In this document: positions 1 through 12,218 of the stretch, piece after piece | How positions within the stretch are numbered: the stretch's first letter is position 1 | How the letters are laid out: the number at the start of each line of letters is the position of its first letter | Assembly (NCBI GenBank): GCA_947044365.1 | Contig: OX345636.1 | Span: forward strand, 48,152,896-48,216,895 | Direction: 5' to 3' | DNA length: 64,000 bases | Origin: Petrosia ficiformis | Lineage: Eukaryota; Porifera; Demospongiae; Haplosclerida; Petrosiidae | Program-made: the position numbers and the translations under genes | Notes under the pieces: model-generated | Told to the model about the DNA's origin: nothing | The model's database searches: none | The model's input: the letters and a program-made list of their open reading frames with translations, nothing else

Positions 1-7
1 TTTTAAG

Positions 8-86
8 GAGGCAGCGTGGCTTAGTGGTTAATTGGAGCTTGAGCCTCCTGATCGAAAGGTCGGTGGTGTGAGTCCAGCTGCGGTCA
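8..86 (+). repeat. tRNA-derived SINE head
   Basis: A polymerase III type A box (TGGCTTAGTGG, 17-27) is followed 37 bases later by a B box (GGTGTGAGTCC, 65-75; 9 of 11 to the usual consensus). The stretch does not fold into a clean cloverleaf and has no normal acceptor stem, so a SINE head or decayed tRNA is more likely than a working tRNA gene. What follows (90-180) is a non-tRNA body. Confidence 0.45.
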
Positions 87-189
87 TGTTGTTTCCTGAA
101 AAGAGAGTGTCTGTCTTTCTGTGGACTTCATTGCTAATATTACACCGTTAGGAGGGTTTCTTCCTAAAAAACTTCTCTATATATCACAT

Positions 190-1400
190 TAGCTGTATAC
201 ATGTACATGTACATGTTGAATAGTGTAATGTGTTACAATGTACAGACTGTACATGTACTCTACATTGTACATTGTAAGTTCTTACAATTATATCTCTTTA
301 CACTTTTAAGCGGAAATTAATGTTTACTGAAGTTTTGGGTTTTGAAGGATAACAGTACATGTAAATTATTTATGTATTCACTATTCATGTCATGAAACCT
401 GATGTACATTCTCAGTGTGTTTGTGTGTGCAGGGCTGTATCTAGGATTTTGTAAATAATTTTTTTAATAATAATAATTATTATTATATAAAATTCATAAT
501 CATTTGTTATAATTATACATTTATGTCTGTGTTTGTATGTATATGAAAATGCTTTGTACACTTGATGAAAGAATACAGACTATAATTTAATATAGTGTCT
601 TAATGGGCCGGCCGCTCAGTCGTCCTTTTTTTGTCTTTTCAGTGAACAAACAAAGTTTTGTATATAGCTGAGGGTATTAATTGGGTTTGAATCACACTAA
701 TTAATCACTTTTTTCTCTTTTTATTCTTTGTTTGGAGCAACATCAATATGCTTTGGAGGTGAAGGTCTGTTTCCGTTTTCTTTTGTATCTTTGTAGTATA
801 TACATGTACATGTACCCAATTGTGCTATTTCAGGTACAGAGTAAAACAACATCGAGCTCTTTCCCAAAGTGCTTTGTATTTGACTATTAAATGAATTTTA
901 TATAAACTTATTGTTATTATTAATTAACTATATCCGAATGTACTACTATTACTACATGCAGTGATTTAGAAATAGAATTCTGCCAGCTGACCAAGATAAA
1001 TTATTCACCATCTGTTATCGATGAACCTGATCAGAATCAACGCATCACATTAGTATTTTCTGTGATATATTTAACTGACTACACCCTCTATGAATATAGA
1101 ATTAGGTGTAACATATTCAGTGCACTTCATGCACCGATCAATGGCTCCTCATTTACAAAATCCTAGCCCTGCACACACACACACACACACAATGAGAATG
1201 TATATCAGGTTTCATGAAAAGAATAGTGACTACATATATAATTACATGTACTCTAATCCTTCAAAACTCAAAACTTCAGTAAACTTTAATTTCCACTTAA
1301 AAGAGTAAAGGAATATATAAGAACTTACAATGTACAATGTACTGTACACATACAGTCTGTACATTGTAACACATTAAGGTTTATATGTAGACATTTATAC
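190..1400. repeat. Inverted-repeat element of about 1.2 kb
   Basis: The arm at about 215-458 is the reverse complement of 1151-1375 with small gaps. Shared landmarks are a GT/CA-rich piece (404-455 versus 1151-1200), the stretch ending in TGAAGTTTTGGGTTTTGAAGG (329-351 versus 1256-1280) and an ACATGTA/TGTACA-rich outer end. The 690 bp between the arms is AT-rich and has no convincing gene. Probably a non-autonomous element; no target duplication was resolved. Confidence 0.6.
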
Positions 1401-2340
1401 AAATGTAAAAGTACACATGTATACAGCTACATGTATACAACTGTTACATTTATACAATTATACATGTACATATACATAGCTTTCTGTGTATACAATTATA
1501 CAACTGCAAGTAACATGTACACCTACAATGTTTATAAAAGTAACATTTGTAAAACTACATGTATACAGCTTTCCATACAACGTATAAAACATGTTTACAA
1601 CTATAACAATCACAAGGAAGGGATATTTATGTAAATTCCTCACTTGCACACCCTTTCAAGTTGTTATACAAACATTCCCAATGCACTAAATATAGGCTGA
1701 ATGACTATATTATGCATATATGCTAAACGAATAAACTGAAAACAAACACTTTAGTTCAGTTTCAAGTTACGATAAGAATAAAAGTATACATTACACTGTA
1801 TACATGTATTGTATAACACAGTTGTCATGATTATTTCTACATGCTATATTAATTTCAGTTTAACTTGCTATCATATAAACCCAGAATTCACTGATACTGA
1901 TATTGTACAATTAATTTTAAGGATAGCACTGTATATAGCTATGTTACAACTCAAGCATAATATTTATACAAACTACGCAATACAAAATAATCTCATGATT
2001 GAGTGATGACATAATTATTATACAACCTGATTGTAAGCAATACGACATTACTTCAAGAATCCTTACAATACAAATTGTCCTTTGAATGCCTTCACATATA
2101 AAAGACTTTTATCAAATATACCACAAGCACTGCTAATATTTATAGAATTTTAATTTCAAAATCACAATAATTATTCTATAGGTATATGTATGTATGCATA
2201 GCTAACTGTAACTATATATTACATTAGGCTACATGTGCACAGCCGTATATATATAATTATATACACAGTAAACAAACAATTATGTTTGGTTATTAAATAC
2301 ATCACATGTAAAGCAAAACACAAAGAGCTGTACTTATGTA
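1400..2340. repeat. ACATGTATACA-rich tract and dispersed-unit copy
   Basis: 1400-1640 is a degenerate run of short motifs related to ACATGTATACAACTG. 1655-2120 matches the dispersed unit seen at 7210-7560 and 47400-47860 (shared landmarks: AAACATTCCCAA, AATATAGGCTGAATGACTAT, TTAACTTGCTATCATATAAAC, CAGAATTCACTGATA). No gene seen. Confidence 0.5.
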
Positions 2341-2438
2341 GGGTTATATGGAAGTGGTTTGTTAAATTTTGGGTCCCACCTAACCTATATATATGTTAAC
2401 TTTATTAATTAATGAAACTGCTAACTTTAACTGTTAAG

Positions 2439-2940
2439 GACTAGGGAGTGGGCGGATGCGACTCCAATCAGTTTAAAAATGGAATATTATATAATATGAC
2501 ACTAACCTAGTATAATACCAACCTTCATATCTTCTGATCACCTTTATATTGTCCTGTAAGTGAGGAAATGTAGATAAAATCTCTATTTGCAATAAGTACA
2601 AAACCACAAAAGCCACACCCACCAAACATGGCGTGCACCAAGTACAATGAGAAAATTCATTTTACTTTTATAGTTACAAGAGGCTGAAGAAAGCTGAATT
2701 CTGTAGCTTTTGAGTGAAAACATAAAATTTACCTTTCTAGGCACTATCAAACTCTGATCTTTCTCAGAAAGCAACTACAGTTACTCTGCCAGAGTTTCTG
2801 AAAATCAGTGAAAACATTTAGGCCTTATAATTATACCCCCGGGTGGGTTTGGCTTCCCACAAATACAAATTGGAAACAGAATGTATGCAGCAAGAAGCTT
2901 GCAAGACTAGACAGTGATTGGAGTAAACTAAACTAGCTAA
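2439..2940. mobile_element. TIR element, copy 1 (inverted relative at 42069-42590)
   Basis: The segment starts CTAGGGAGTGGGCGGATG followed by GACTCCAATCAGTTT and ends with the inverted version (TGATTGGAGT). It is the reverse complement of the 42 kb copy; the short reading frames on opposite strands share the peptides SLIVPRKV and LKSYRIQLSSASCNYKSKM, although nothing shows these are expressed. The right end of this copy has diverged. Probably a MITE. Confidence 0.6.
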
Positions 2941-3660
2941 AGACTGAAAGCAATACAAACAATACAGTGACTACTAACAAACCCTAAAGCAAGAACAGGA
3001 CAAAGTAAATAAATAAGAAAAATAAGACAACAATACTAAGTAGTTATTAATACATAATATCTATTTTGTCTTGTATTTTAAAGGTTTTAAGATCTAAACA
3101 ATCATAAAGATCCTTATGTAAAGAATTCCAGTTAATGTTAAATTCAACAAGGTATGTTGGTTACACAAGTTTCATTTTTATAAAGTTACTTTGATTTTGT
3201 TGCTGAGTAACTATTATAATTCTCCTATCCTATCAGCATGAATAATGTAACACATGTTATTATATATTCAAATGTACACATACTTCCATTATGAATACAA
3301 ATACATGTCTTTTGAATTGTGAAGATACATTTGTTACCATAACTTGGACTAAGTTACATAAGTTTACAGTAAACACATTTAAACACACATGTAAGTAAAC
3401 TTTGTGAGCTAAACTACAGTAATAATGATATAAGCATTAATAATTGAATAATAACTATTCGCTATAGTAACACATATGCATGCATCTACGCACTGTGTAA
3501 ACACATGCATGTGTGCTTATACAGTGTTGTATTTCTTCATATCTCATAAATCACTATCTCTACCATGTTTTGGATGTAGAGTTGCAAACTGTCCTTTGTG
3601 TTATGGAATCTACAATTCATGTATTTAAATATTCCAAATGAATGTCAAGACTACCTATAG
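2941..3660. other. Non-genic repeat-derived DNA
   Basis: No coding signal. 3145-3470 resembles 60840-61120 and partly 36580-36665 (shared landmarks: GGTTACACAAGTTTCATTTT, TTGTTACCATAACTT, AAACACATTTAAACA, GAGCTAAAC). Confidence 0.5.
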
Positions 3661-3971
3661 AGTTTGTACTCTAGGTAACATAGTTCATCAACAAAATTAT
3701 ATTGGGGCCACTCAACAAATGGAACACTGAAATTGTTATCGACCAATACAATTGGTTGAAATAACAAATCTATAATTTTTAGAGTGTGGCAGTTTCTTGG
3801 CGCCTAAATTCCTCAATCATACATGCACACGTCATATAATAGTGATGAGTAAAATAAGGTAAAATAGATCATAATTTTCATTTTAAACAATTATTTTAAA
3901 CAGCAAAAACAAACTATAATATTATACTAATAAAACCATACACATGTGTAAGATAATTTCTGAATCGTGTA
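3661..3971. repeat. Conserved 3' flank of the beta-helix genes, copy 1
   Basis: Near-identical blocks occur at 43200-43524 and 63713-64000 (landmarks: GTTTGTACTCTAGGTAACAT, TTTCTTGG, CCTCAATCAT, TCATGTAATAGTGAT). In the first two cases it lies directly downstream of the stop codon of a minus-strand beta-helix membrane protein gene, so it is the duplicated 3' end and flank. Confidence 0.75.
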
Positions 3972-6900
3972 TTACTTCTTTTTTCTCTGTAGTATGTAAC
4001 CATCATCATCGTCATCATCTGGTAGCAATTCTTTCCTCACCAGTTCAAAGGACAAATAGTTGTCGGAAGATTTCCTTACATTTCTATCATCTGAAATTAG
4101 TGCTTCCATATTTGGTTCTTGAGTACGTCTTTGTCCAACGAGTTTAATCCTAACTTTATCTTGAATGTGTTGTACACACTCTTTGTTTTGAAGTTCAATA
4201 GCGAGTTGGAATAATAAAATAACAATAAATGCTACAAAGGCTGTTGATACACCAACTATTGTTGCTGTGTATGTATAGTTACCTGCTGCAAAAGTGGACA
4301 TAATAACGAGCAGTAAAAAAAAGATCGATTCAGCAAAATTTGCATACCATTCCTTGTAGACTCCACCAAGAGTGATGGCCACCGAGAATAAGAAAGCAAC
4401 AGATGATATAATAGCTGCTAAAACAGTTGTTTGATGAGTACTCAAAATAATAACTGATAATATCAGCAATCTTGTTAGCAAGACTAGTCCAGTCCAAAAC
4501 CGGTACTTATCCTTATATGGGCCACCATAAGCATCGAAGAATGGTTTAAATTTAATCCAAAAATGACAACAGCGCAATTTATTTACGTGCCTTTCTATGA
4601 ATTGCAAAAATAGAAGAACGAATGTGAAAGGAAGTATTAATACAATCAGTACACAAAGTGCAAAAATGAAGAGGAAAATGTGCTTAAGAGAGAAATAGTC
4701 TACATTTGGATCAACAAGCCAGACTATATCAGAATACGAGCCACTGCATTCAATTTGCAAAGAACGCAAGGCAAGAGTAACGGCTCGAAATAACTTAATG
4801 TAGGACAGCAGCACTAAAGTAGCTAAAACAGGTACTACATTGTTGCCAATGACCTTGTAAAATTTGGTGTATTTTGCAAGTATAATCATGACTGCTATTA
4901 TTAACCAAATGTAAAATGGAAAAGCAAACTGAAGCCAAACTTTGACATAACTGTCCATTCCTTTATATAAACATGTTTGTATACCAAGGTCTAGATTAAG
5001 CCATGATATAAACTGACTGATAAATATGATTGGACCATTTGGAAAGTAAACAGCTTCATTTAATTTGACAATGTTAGCAAAAAATATGAGGCCATTTATA
5101 GTTCCGATAGACACTGTTAAGTTTAATAAGATAAGCAAAGCTACCAAAGCAATCCCAGCAAGACTAAATGGTATAAGGAGAGAAATATAGTCATTGGTAC
5201 ACTCACCACATTGATTAGAACCTAACAGTAAACTGAGACCCTTGGCACATTCTCCACACAGTAGACCAGACCTGTTGAAAGCACATTGTTCATCCGGTTC
5301 TGTTATATCAAATGTCACTTCAGACAATGTACAGTAGTCAAATGGACAGCTGCTGTGTGCTATAATGCAAGTTTGTTTCGAATTATATTTCATCCAAACT
5401 CCACCTTGTGTCGATATCAATTGATTCTCTAAATCACATAAAGTATCTCTAAATATGTCAGTTAGTTCGTGACTGCAAATGCATTTTCCGCTATCCGAAA
5501 GCATAAACCCAGGTGGACAATCTAGAATATCAATTTCAATATTAATGTTGGATGGCTCAACATCAGTAGAGAGATATATAGTACTGCTATTATAATCACC
5601 AATGGATGTATCAATACCAAATGCATAATTGTAAATACTACAAGCAGGTGGCCAAGACTTGAGAACTTCACTGATTTGATGTTCTTCAGCCATCTCAACT
5701 GCTTTTAGCGTACCCATAGCAGCACCCTTTCTTTGGCCAACTGTTATTAGTGGTGTGCTTATCTTTTCACCTGGATAAATTGTTATTGCCTTACTAGATA
5801 CATCACAATTAGGTCGACTTTGGATGTCACAGAAACAAATTTTATTTGCATCTGAAGAAATGCGGCTGATGTCCTCAAAGTATGTTTCGTAGTGGAAAAA
5901 TGTATTAAATATCTCTGTACTATTTCTAAATATGAGACCAGCCGAAGTACTGACTAGCAATGAACACTGATCTATGTCACCCCCATACAATAATGATCCT
6001 GCCTCTTCAGCTGTGTTATTTTGGAAGTAAAGTCCACTATAATCGTTAGTATTGTTATAATTAAGCGGATCAGAAATGATGACTTGAAAGAAACAAAATG
6101 ATGTCTCAATTTCTTCAACATGTATAGCACCTCCTGTTTTTGTTGCATGATTGTCGATGAAATAAATTATTGTGGGCAACTGAAGAATGATATATGAATT
6201 ACCAATCAGATACATTCCCCCTCCTCGCCCTCCCGAATTATTTCGAAACATGTTATTGATATCATAGAATGTAATACTTGATTGTATTGCCCATAAACCT
6301 ACTCCTTCGTTGTGCTCAACTTTTATTCCACTAAAAGTTGCATTATATGCTTGATAAAATGTAATGGCAGAAACTGCTTCATTTGAGACACCATAAGATG
6401 CAGTGATGTTTTTAAAGTGTATTGAAACTGGTGCAGACATTCCTGTTGTAGAACTGAAAAATGTCATATGTAGTGTGATGTGATATTACCACTGTTGTTT
6501 AAGAAATGTGTATTTTCTATTTGAACAAATTCATTATCTGCTGATAAAAAATAGATATTTAGCCCACCTGTAATAGTCCCAAAGTTAGAATGAAATATGC
6601 TATTATTCACTGTAATGGAGTTTTTTACTTGTAGCTGTATACCACAATCTCGTAATGTTGGAAGTCTGTATATGCCATTTATTATGTACACCCCTCCAAC
6701 AGCACCTATCAAATCAGATTTCAGTGAGTGGTATCTGTTTCCATAGCTGTTGACCATGTTATTGATAACAAGAGCATATGTTGCCTTAGTATAAGCTAGT
6801 AAAACCATGTTTCCCGCTGCTTGTAAACTTGCAACACCAGCATTACCAAAAGCACTGATATTATTTAAAACAATATCTACACCATACATTTCTGTTTGAT

Positions 6901-7249
6901 CCAATAAAATTAGTAAACCACCACTACCAAAATTACGATCTGTATTAAGTCCAAAGGAAAAATTAACATTATACATATAACAATATGTTATACCAGCAGA
7001 ACAACCTAAGGTATTAGTGTAGAATATACCTATATTTCCTCCCAGGCTAGAAGTGTTGTAACATGCTTCATTACCATTTTGTGAGAATGAGGAATAATTG
7101 ATTGTCAAGTGATGAGCATTGATTGTAGCAAAACCATAGCCAGAGCCATTTTGAATTGATAGCTGATAAATATTGAGTTGAAATACCTCAAATACAGCTA
7201 AGGTTATACAAACATTCCTAATGGACTGCTGAACGACTATATTATGCAT
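3972..7249 (-). pseudogene. Beta-helix / CPPGF / multi-pass membrane protein, copy 1 (broken)
   Basis: A predicted cell-surface protein: Asn-rich beta-helix repeats (many NNS/NNT glycosylation sites), then a Cys-rich stalk (CPPGFMLSDSGKCICS, later RSGLLCGECAKGLSLLLGS) and about seven or eight hydrophobic segments with the loop motif GGPYKDKYRFW, ending in an acidic DDDDDD tail. It is the paralogue of 43525-47277. Two defects are visible. The N-terminal region with signal peptide (about 640 bp) is missing: homology starts near 7204 and everything upstream is dispersed repeat. A 5 bp insertion (GTGAT, near 6476-6482) shifts the frame between the 7249-6464 and 6467-3972 reading frames. The frame is otherwise open for 831 codons, so the loss is recent. 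Function unknown; surface recognition or adhesion is a guess. Confidence 0.8.
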
Positions 7250-8690
7250 ATATACTAAACCAATGCACTGAAAACAAACACTTCAGTTGGTTTTACAAAA
7301 ATTCCCAAATGACTAAATATAGGCAGAATGACTATGTTTGGGGAGTATGATAACAATAAAAGTATACATTATACTGTATGAATGTATTTTGTATTGCACA
7401 GTTGTCATGACTATTTGTTATATTAATTTAACTTGCTATCATATAAAGACAGAATTCACTGATATTATTCAACCAATACTGACTGACAGCATCAAACGTA
7501 TACTATAATATAATATATATTTACTCTGTTTGCATTCTTATACAGATGTGCACAATTAAAAGGACACTGTATTTTTCAGCATTACTTCCATATAATGATG
7601 CAGCTTTGTGCATTAAAATCATGTACTGTATTACTGGATCTGCATGACCGGAAGTTTTATTGTACAGAAAATCACCTGACCAGATGTTTTATTTTACAGC
7701 GTGTCAGGTGTTGCTAAGTAAAAATTGTCAGGAGAGCGTTTACACTCTAATTCAGTGGCGTAGCTGAACCCGAGACCACTTGGGCCCGGACCCAGGCAAC
7801 ATAAAAGTTTATAATTTTTAAATTAATTATTTAATATTTTTGTACTACACACACTTATTCTGTCATTTCAATTCATGATCAATATTTGTACACCGCTTTT
7901 GAGCATTCTTTTCACCAGTGTAACATAACAGACATAAAGCCACAAGCTGGGCCAGCCATAAATTTTCCCTCAGTTAGGTCTTTTTAACTCTGAAAAACAC
8001 TTCAGCTTCTGGGACGCTGCACCCACCAGACCACCTGCTTTATGGCTCTCAATTTCTTGGCTGTGCTATCACTGCTCTAATTTCTTTAGCTTTGGCGATG
8101 GTGGAGTTAGTAAACATGAGTTGTGATAAAATTCTGAACAAGGTAAGTTTTGTTTATGATAAAATGTGAAAGTAGAGATGTTTTATTTGTTCAGTGATGA
8201 AAGTTTCTTTTCAACATGAAGGTTGCCCGAAATAGCCACAGGTTTGGGATTTAACTTGTAAAGGCTTTATCATGATAGTTTGAATAATGCAGTATTGCTA
8301 AGCAATAATAGGCAAAAACAAGCATGATTTGATAAATTTGTTATCACACAGATATATTAATCATTTCCAATGATTAATATTTCCCAGCATACGATAATAT
8401 AATATATTTATCAAAAATATCCCAAGCATGAAAGGCATTGCTAATGTTCATAGAAATTTAATTTCATGAAAAACAGTTTTAAAATCATAATAATAAAAGT
8501 TATATGCATGTATGTTAATCATTATTAACATTAGGCTACACAACCATACGTATGTCTGTATTAAAGTTGGATGCTATATAGCTATATATAATTCTGCACA
8601 TGTTGATAATTACCTAAGCTAATGTTTTTTTTTTATTATATAATCATGAATACCTATCAACATGAATATACACCTACGTTAAACAAACAA
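7205..8690. repeat. Dispersed 5'-flank unit, fragmented copy
   Basis: 7210-7620 and about 8390-8690 match two parts of the unit at 47400-50280 (5' portion with CAGAATTCACTGATATTATTCAACC; later portion with TTAAAGTTGGATGCTA and ACATGTTGATAATTA). The intervening 7620-8390 is unrelated except for 7680-7800, which resembles 48420-48540. A short open stretch at 8098-8142 beginning ATGGTGGAGTTAG and ending at GGTAAGTTTTG could be an isolated exon, but nothing supports it further. Confidence 0.55.
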
Positions 8691-8759
8691 TTGTTTGGTT
8701 ATCTAATATAGAACAGACTGCATGATTAGAACTAAATTATTGCATATAATTACATATAC

Positions 8760-9057
8760 TTATGTATTATAATTAAATACATGGTTAATAATAGGGCTGG
8801 TTAATATTTGATACCCATATATAGGGGTGTAACAGAAAATGTAGAGATAAACATGACTTTTGTTATCCATTGCAAATACAACAGTAAGGACAACAATTAA
8901 CAGTGATATCAACTTCAGACTCACCCCAGATTCCAAGAAACCTTTGGTTTTAATTAGAGAGTCAAATGTTTCCATGGCAATGTAATTATACGGTATCAAA
9001 TATAAACAACCACTGGAGGTTAGAGCATCCCATTTTTAACTGTGTATAGAAACCAAA
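8760..9057. repeat. Left half of a duplicated segment split by Kolobok
   Basis: This piece plus 13108-13480 corresponds to the uninterrupted segment at about 51440-52000. The match includes the junction: the relative reads straight through AAAATTAAACCAACCAC where this copy carries the transposon between two TTAA copies. No gene. Confidence 0.65.
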
Positions 9058-9061
9058 TTAA

Positions 9062-9261
9062 AGGGAGGCTACCATGCAAATTATTAAAAAATTTTTTACA
9101 TTGAAAATTGTTGTTTAGTTGTATAAAGAGTAAAAATATTTTTTTCGCAACTATACGCACCTGTATTGTAAAGAAAAACAGTCTTACTTTTCTTGTTCTG
9201 CACTTCCAACCATTTTGTTCCGGTTTGTAGGCTGGGTTATTTAGTGACGTCACAAGGGGAA
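9062..9261. repeat. Kolobok left terminal inverted repeat
   Basis: Matches the reverse complement of 12901-13103 with a handful of mismatches, the outermost 16 bases being identical. It holds a TGACGTCA site near its inner end and lies 35-45 bp upstream of the transposase ATG at 9296, so it probably includes the promoter. Confidence 0.9.
9245..9252. promoter_or_regulatory. CRE-like palindrome in left TIR
   Basis: A perfect TGACGTCA, the CREB/ATF-type bZIP binding site, 44 bp upstream of the transposase start codon. The same octamer is kept at the mirrored place in the other TIR (12912-12919), 11 bp upstream of the opposite gene. Use as a promoter element is inference. Confidence 0.45.
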
Positions 9262-9295
9262 CGCTGGCTATACTACAGTGGTGCAAAGATAAAGG

Positions 9296-12145
9296 ATGGT
9301 GAAGCGTTGTGTGGCTGCTGCACGTCCTAAAACGTATGCTGACAATGTCAAATTTCCTCGTGATCATGTTCTAAAGCGGCAGTGGACGAAACAAGTTCAA
9401 AGAACTCGAGCTAAATGGAGTGGACCTAGCGAGCATTCTGTATTATGTTCAGACCATTTCACACCTGAATGCTTTGAAATAGACTCACTTTTAGCACCAA
9501 GCATGGGTTTAGAGAAGCGAAGAAAACTAAAGCCTGATGCTGTGCCAAGTATTTTTAAAAGACACACAGCTGGAGAAGAAATGAAGGAAGGATGTAGTAG
9601 CTCTGCTGTTAAGCGAAAAGCAACTGCAATTAGCTCTGAAAGTATGACCAAAACCAAGAAAAGAAGAAGTGAAGGATATGAAAAAAGAGAAAGATTTCGG
9701 GTATGTACCATATATAACAATAATAATAATAATTATTATTATTATTATTGCTGCATTTATAGATTGTGCAGGAGTTACTTGAAACTGGCTCTCAGGCACA
9801 AGAGAATGCTGTAAGTAGCGAAGGAATGGAAACAGATGTGACAGAAACAGAGAAACAATCCAATGATGTTGAAGTACAAGCTTGTATTTCAATGGTTGAT
9901 GCTACAATACAAGTTAAATCAAAAATGAAATGTGTTGGTAAACTAGCTATAATGATAATTATCACTCATGATAAAATACTTCTTACAGCAACTCAAGTTG
10001 ATTTAAAACCAAGATCCAAAGAGATTGGCATACAATGCAGCATGCTTGCCATACCGATAACTGCTTCAACTCCTGTTAAACAACAACCTGTTACTGTGAT
10101 GAGCTCTACATCGGAATTGTCTGAAACTGATGAGCATCATGATATTTCAATGAGTACATATTATCCCTCTCAAGAAAGTAGTTCATCGTAAGTGTCAATA
10201 CATTCTTATATGAACCATGTATATTTTATGTAACCTTTAGCTCTGAAGAAACATCTATATGTGACCCTGCTGAGAACTGTGATTCTCCTTCATCTCAAAA
10301 GCAGCTACATTGTATTTGAGTCAGCACTAATGTTGCTATTCTCCACATGTGTGAGATGCCGTGATGTCACAAAGGATATCACCAAAACAGCAATTGGATC
10401 TTTCATTCGTATCGTTCAACACTGCCACAATTGTAGTCATAGGCATATATGGGAAAGCCAGCCATTCTTTGGTAACTTACCAGCCGGGAACATTTTAACA
10501 TCAGCTGCCATCTTGTATTCAGGCTCACTCCCATCGAAAGCATTAAGAATGTTTAAGATCCTTGGTTGTGTAACCATATCAAAGACAACATACTATCGCC
10601 ACCAGTCCCTTTACTTACAGCCATCTGTTTCATCAACATGGGAACAGCAGCAGAAAGCACTGTTTTCAGAACTAAAGGATAAAAGCAGTGATTTGGTTCT
10701 TGGAGGTGATGGCCGAGCAGACAGTCCTGGGCACAGTGCAAAGTATGGAACATACTCAATGATAGAGCTGACAAAAAAAAAAGTTGTGGATTTCAAACTT
10801 GTGCAGGTATAATAATCACTAGTTTTTCGGGGTGTATAAATTACAAGTATACAACCATCACTTTAGAGTAATGAGGTTGAAGGCAGTTATCATATGGAAA
10901 AGGAGGGGCTTGCACGAGTAATGAAGTTTCTAAATGAAAGTGGCTTCAACATTGGCACATTGGTTACAGACAGACACAGAGGAATTGCCAAATGGATAAG
11001 GGAGAACCATTCAAGTATCAAACATTATTATGATGTATGGCATGTAGCTAAAGGTATGTGAATTGTTGTTCTAAATGCAATCAACACTTACCTCCTGCTA
11101 ATCACTAATGTAATTAGCCAGGAAATATGATTCTGATACTTGCATATGGTACTATATATATATACACTGTAAGCTTTGAGTTAATTCACATAATCTTTGC
11201 CATACAGGTGTCCGTAAGAAATTAGAAGCTGTAGCCAAACAAAAAGATTGTAGACTTGTGGGTGAATGGCAGAGGAGTGTGATTAATCATTTATATTGGT
11301 GTGTTGCATCATCTGAAAGTGGTAATGGTGAATTAATCAAAGCCAAATGGTTATCACTAGATAATCATATACACAACATTCATGTGGGGCACAGTGAAGT
11401 TTTTCCTAGTTGTGCACACTCACAGCTGTCTCACCAAGATCAGAAGAAAAAGTGGTTCAAGAGAGGTAAGTACAGTTGTGACTATTTTAGTATTTAAGTG
11501 TTAACGTTGTTTTTGCAATGTATATAGACACCAAAGCCAGTGAGAAAATAACAAATATACTAACCAACACCAATCTGTGTAGAGATATTTCAAAGATGTC
11601 TTCGTTGTTTCAAACCTCCTCTTTAGAATCATTTCATAGTGTGATTATTCATTTTGCTTCTAAGTCTGTTGCATTCTCATAGAATGGAATGGTGAGCAGG
11701 TAACTGTGAAGTCTTGTCAATATAAGCAGATCATTTATTCTCTATTTCTGTCATCATGCAGATTGCAACTGGCAGCATTGCATTTCAATGAAAATTCCAG
11801 TCGGGAACAAGCTATCACTAAAGAAGATGAAGAACAATATGATATAGTGTTCCCTAAGTACAAGAAAGGTGGTTACATCGTCAAGAGAGTAACTGTAAAT
11901 CCTACATACAGTAAGTTTTTATAAGTTCACATGCATTATTATTTTTTATATAGTAATCATCACTAATATTATCTTTGGCAGAGTATATTGATGAACTTAT
12001 TCAAGAAACAATTCATCAATGTGAAATTGGTGGTTGTATAATCACCCAAAAAACACCACCACCACTTTGCAGTTCCTTTGAAAGACCAGACAAAAAACAA
12101 GCAGTAAAGGCCCATAAAAGTCGATTTATTACATCACATCAGTAA
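9296..12145 (+). pseudogene. THAP-domain Kolobok transposase (nine exons, three lesions)
   Basis: DDE-type transposase predicted to bind the TIRs and cut at TTAA. Exon model: 9296-9700, 9763-9937, 9989-10187, 10241-10806, 10867-11053, 11208-11465, 11528-11699, 11762-11910, 11982-12145, all GT-AG. Residues 1-90 are a THAP zinc domain (CSDH and the AVPSIF box visible), followed by an acidic linker, then the catalytic core: GGDGRADSPG (exon 4), TDRHRG (exon 5), LESFHS (exon 7). The first zinc pair should be C5 and a Cys at position 10; position 10 is Arg. An extra base near 10305 shifts the frame (total exon length 2275 = 3n+1), and a TAG at 11680-11682 replaces the residue after VAFS. With these ignored, about 757 residues are encoded. 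Probably inactive. Confidence 0.85.
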
Positions 12146-12218
12146 TTGTACAAACAAAATTAATTTTGATAACTATAATTATATGAAAGAAAATACTACT
12201 TATGGCAAGAAATGTATA

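Noticed and set aside
605..620. GGGCCGGCCGCTCAG GC-rich palindrome
   Set aside because: Short, isolated, with no partner or gene start nearby.
1090..1649. Several 60-70 codon frames in AT-rich DNA on both strands
   Set aside because: They lie in low-complexity TACATGTA-type repeats and inverted-repeat arms, with no homology or splice context.
3972..7249. Bacterial origin for the beta-helix proteins (they resemble bacterial autotransporter or POMP-like repeats)
   Set aside because: They continue into an animal-type Cys stalk and multi-helix membrane part, are surrounded by eukaryotic transposons, and lack any bacterial gene context.
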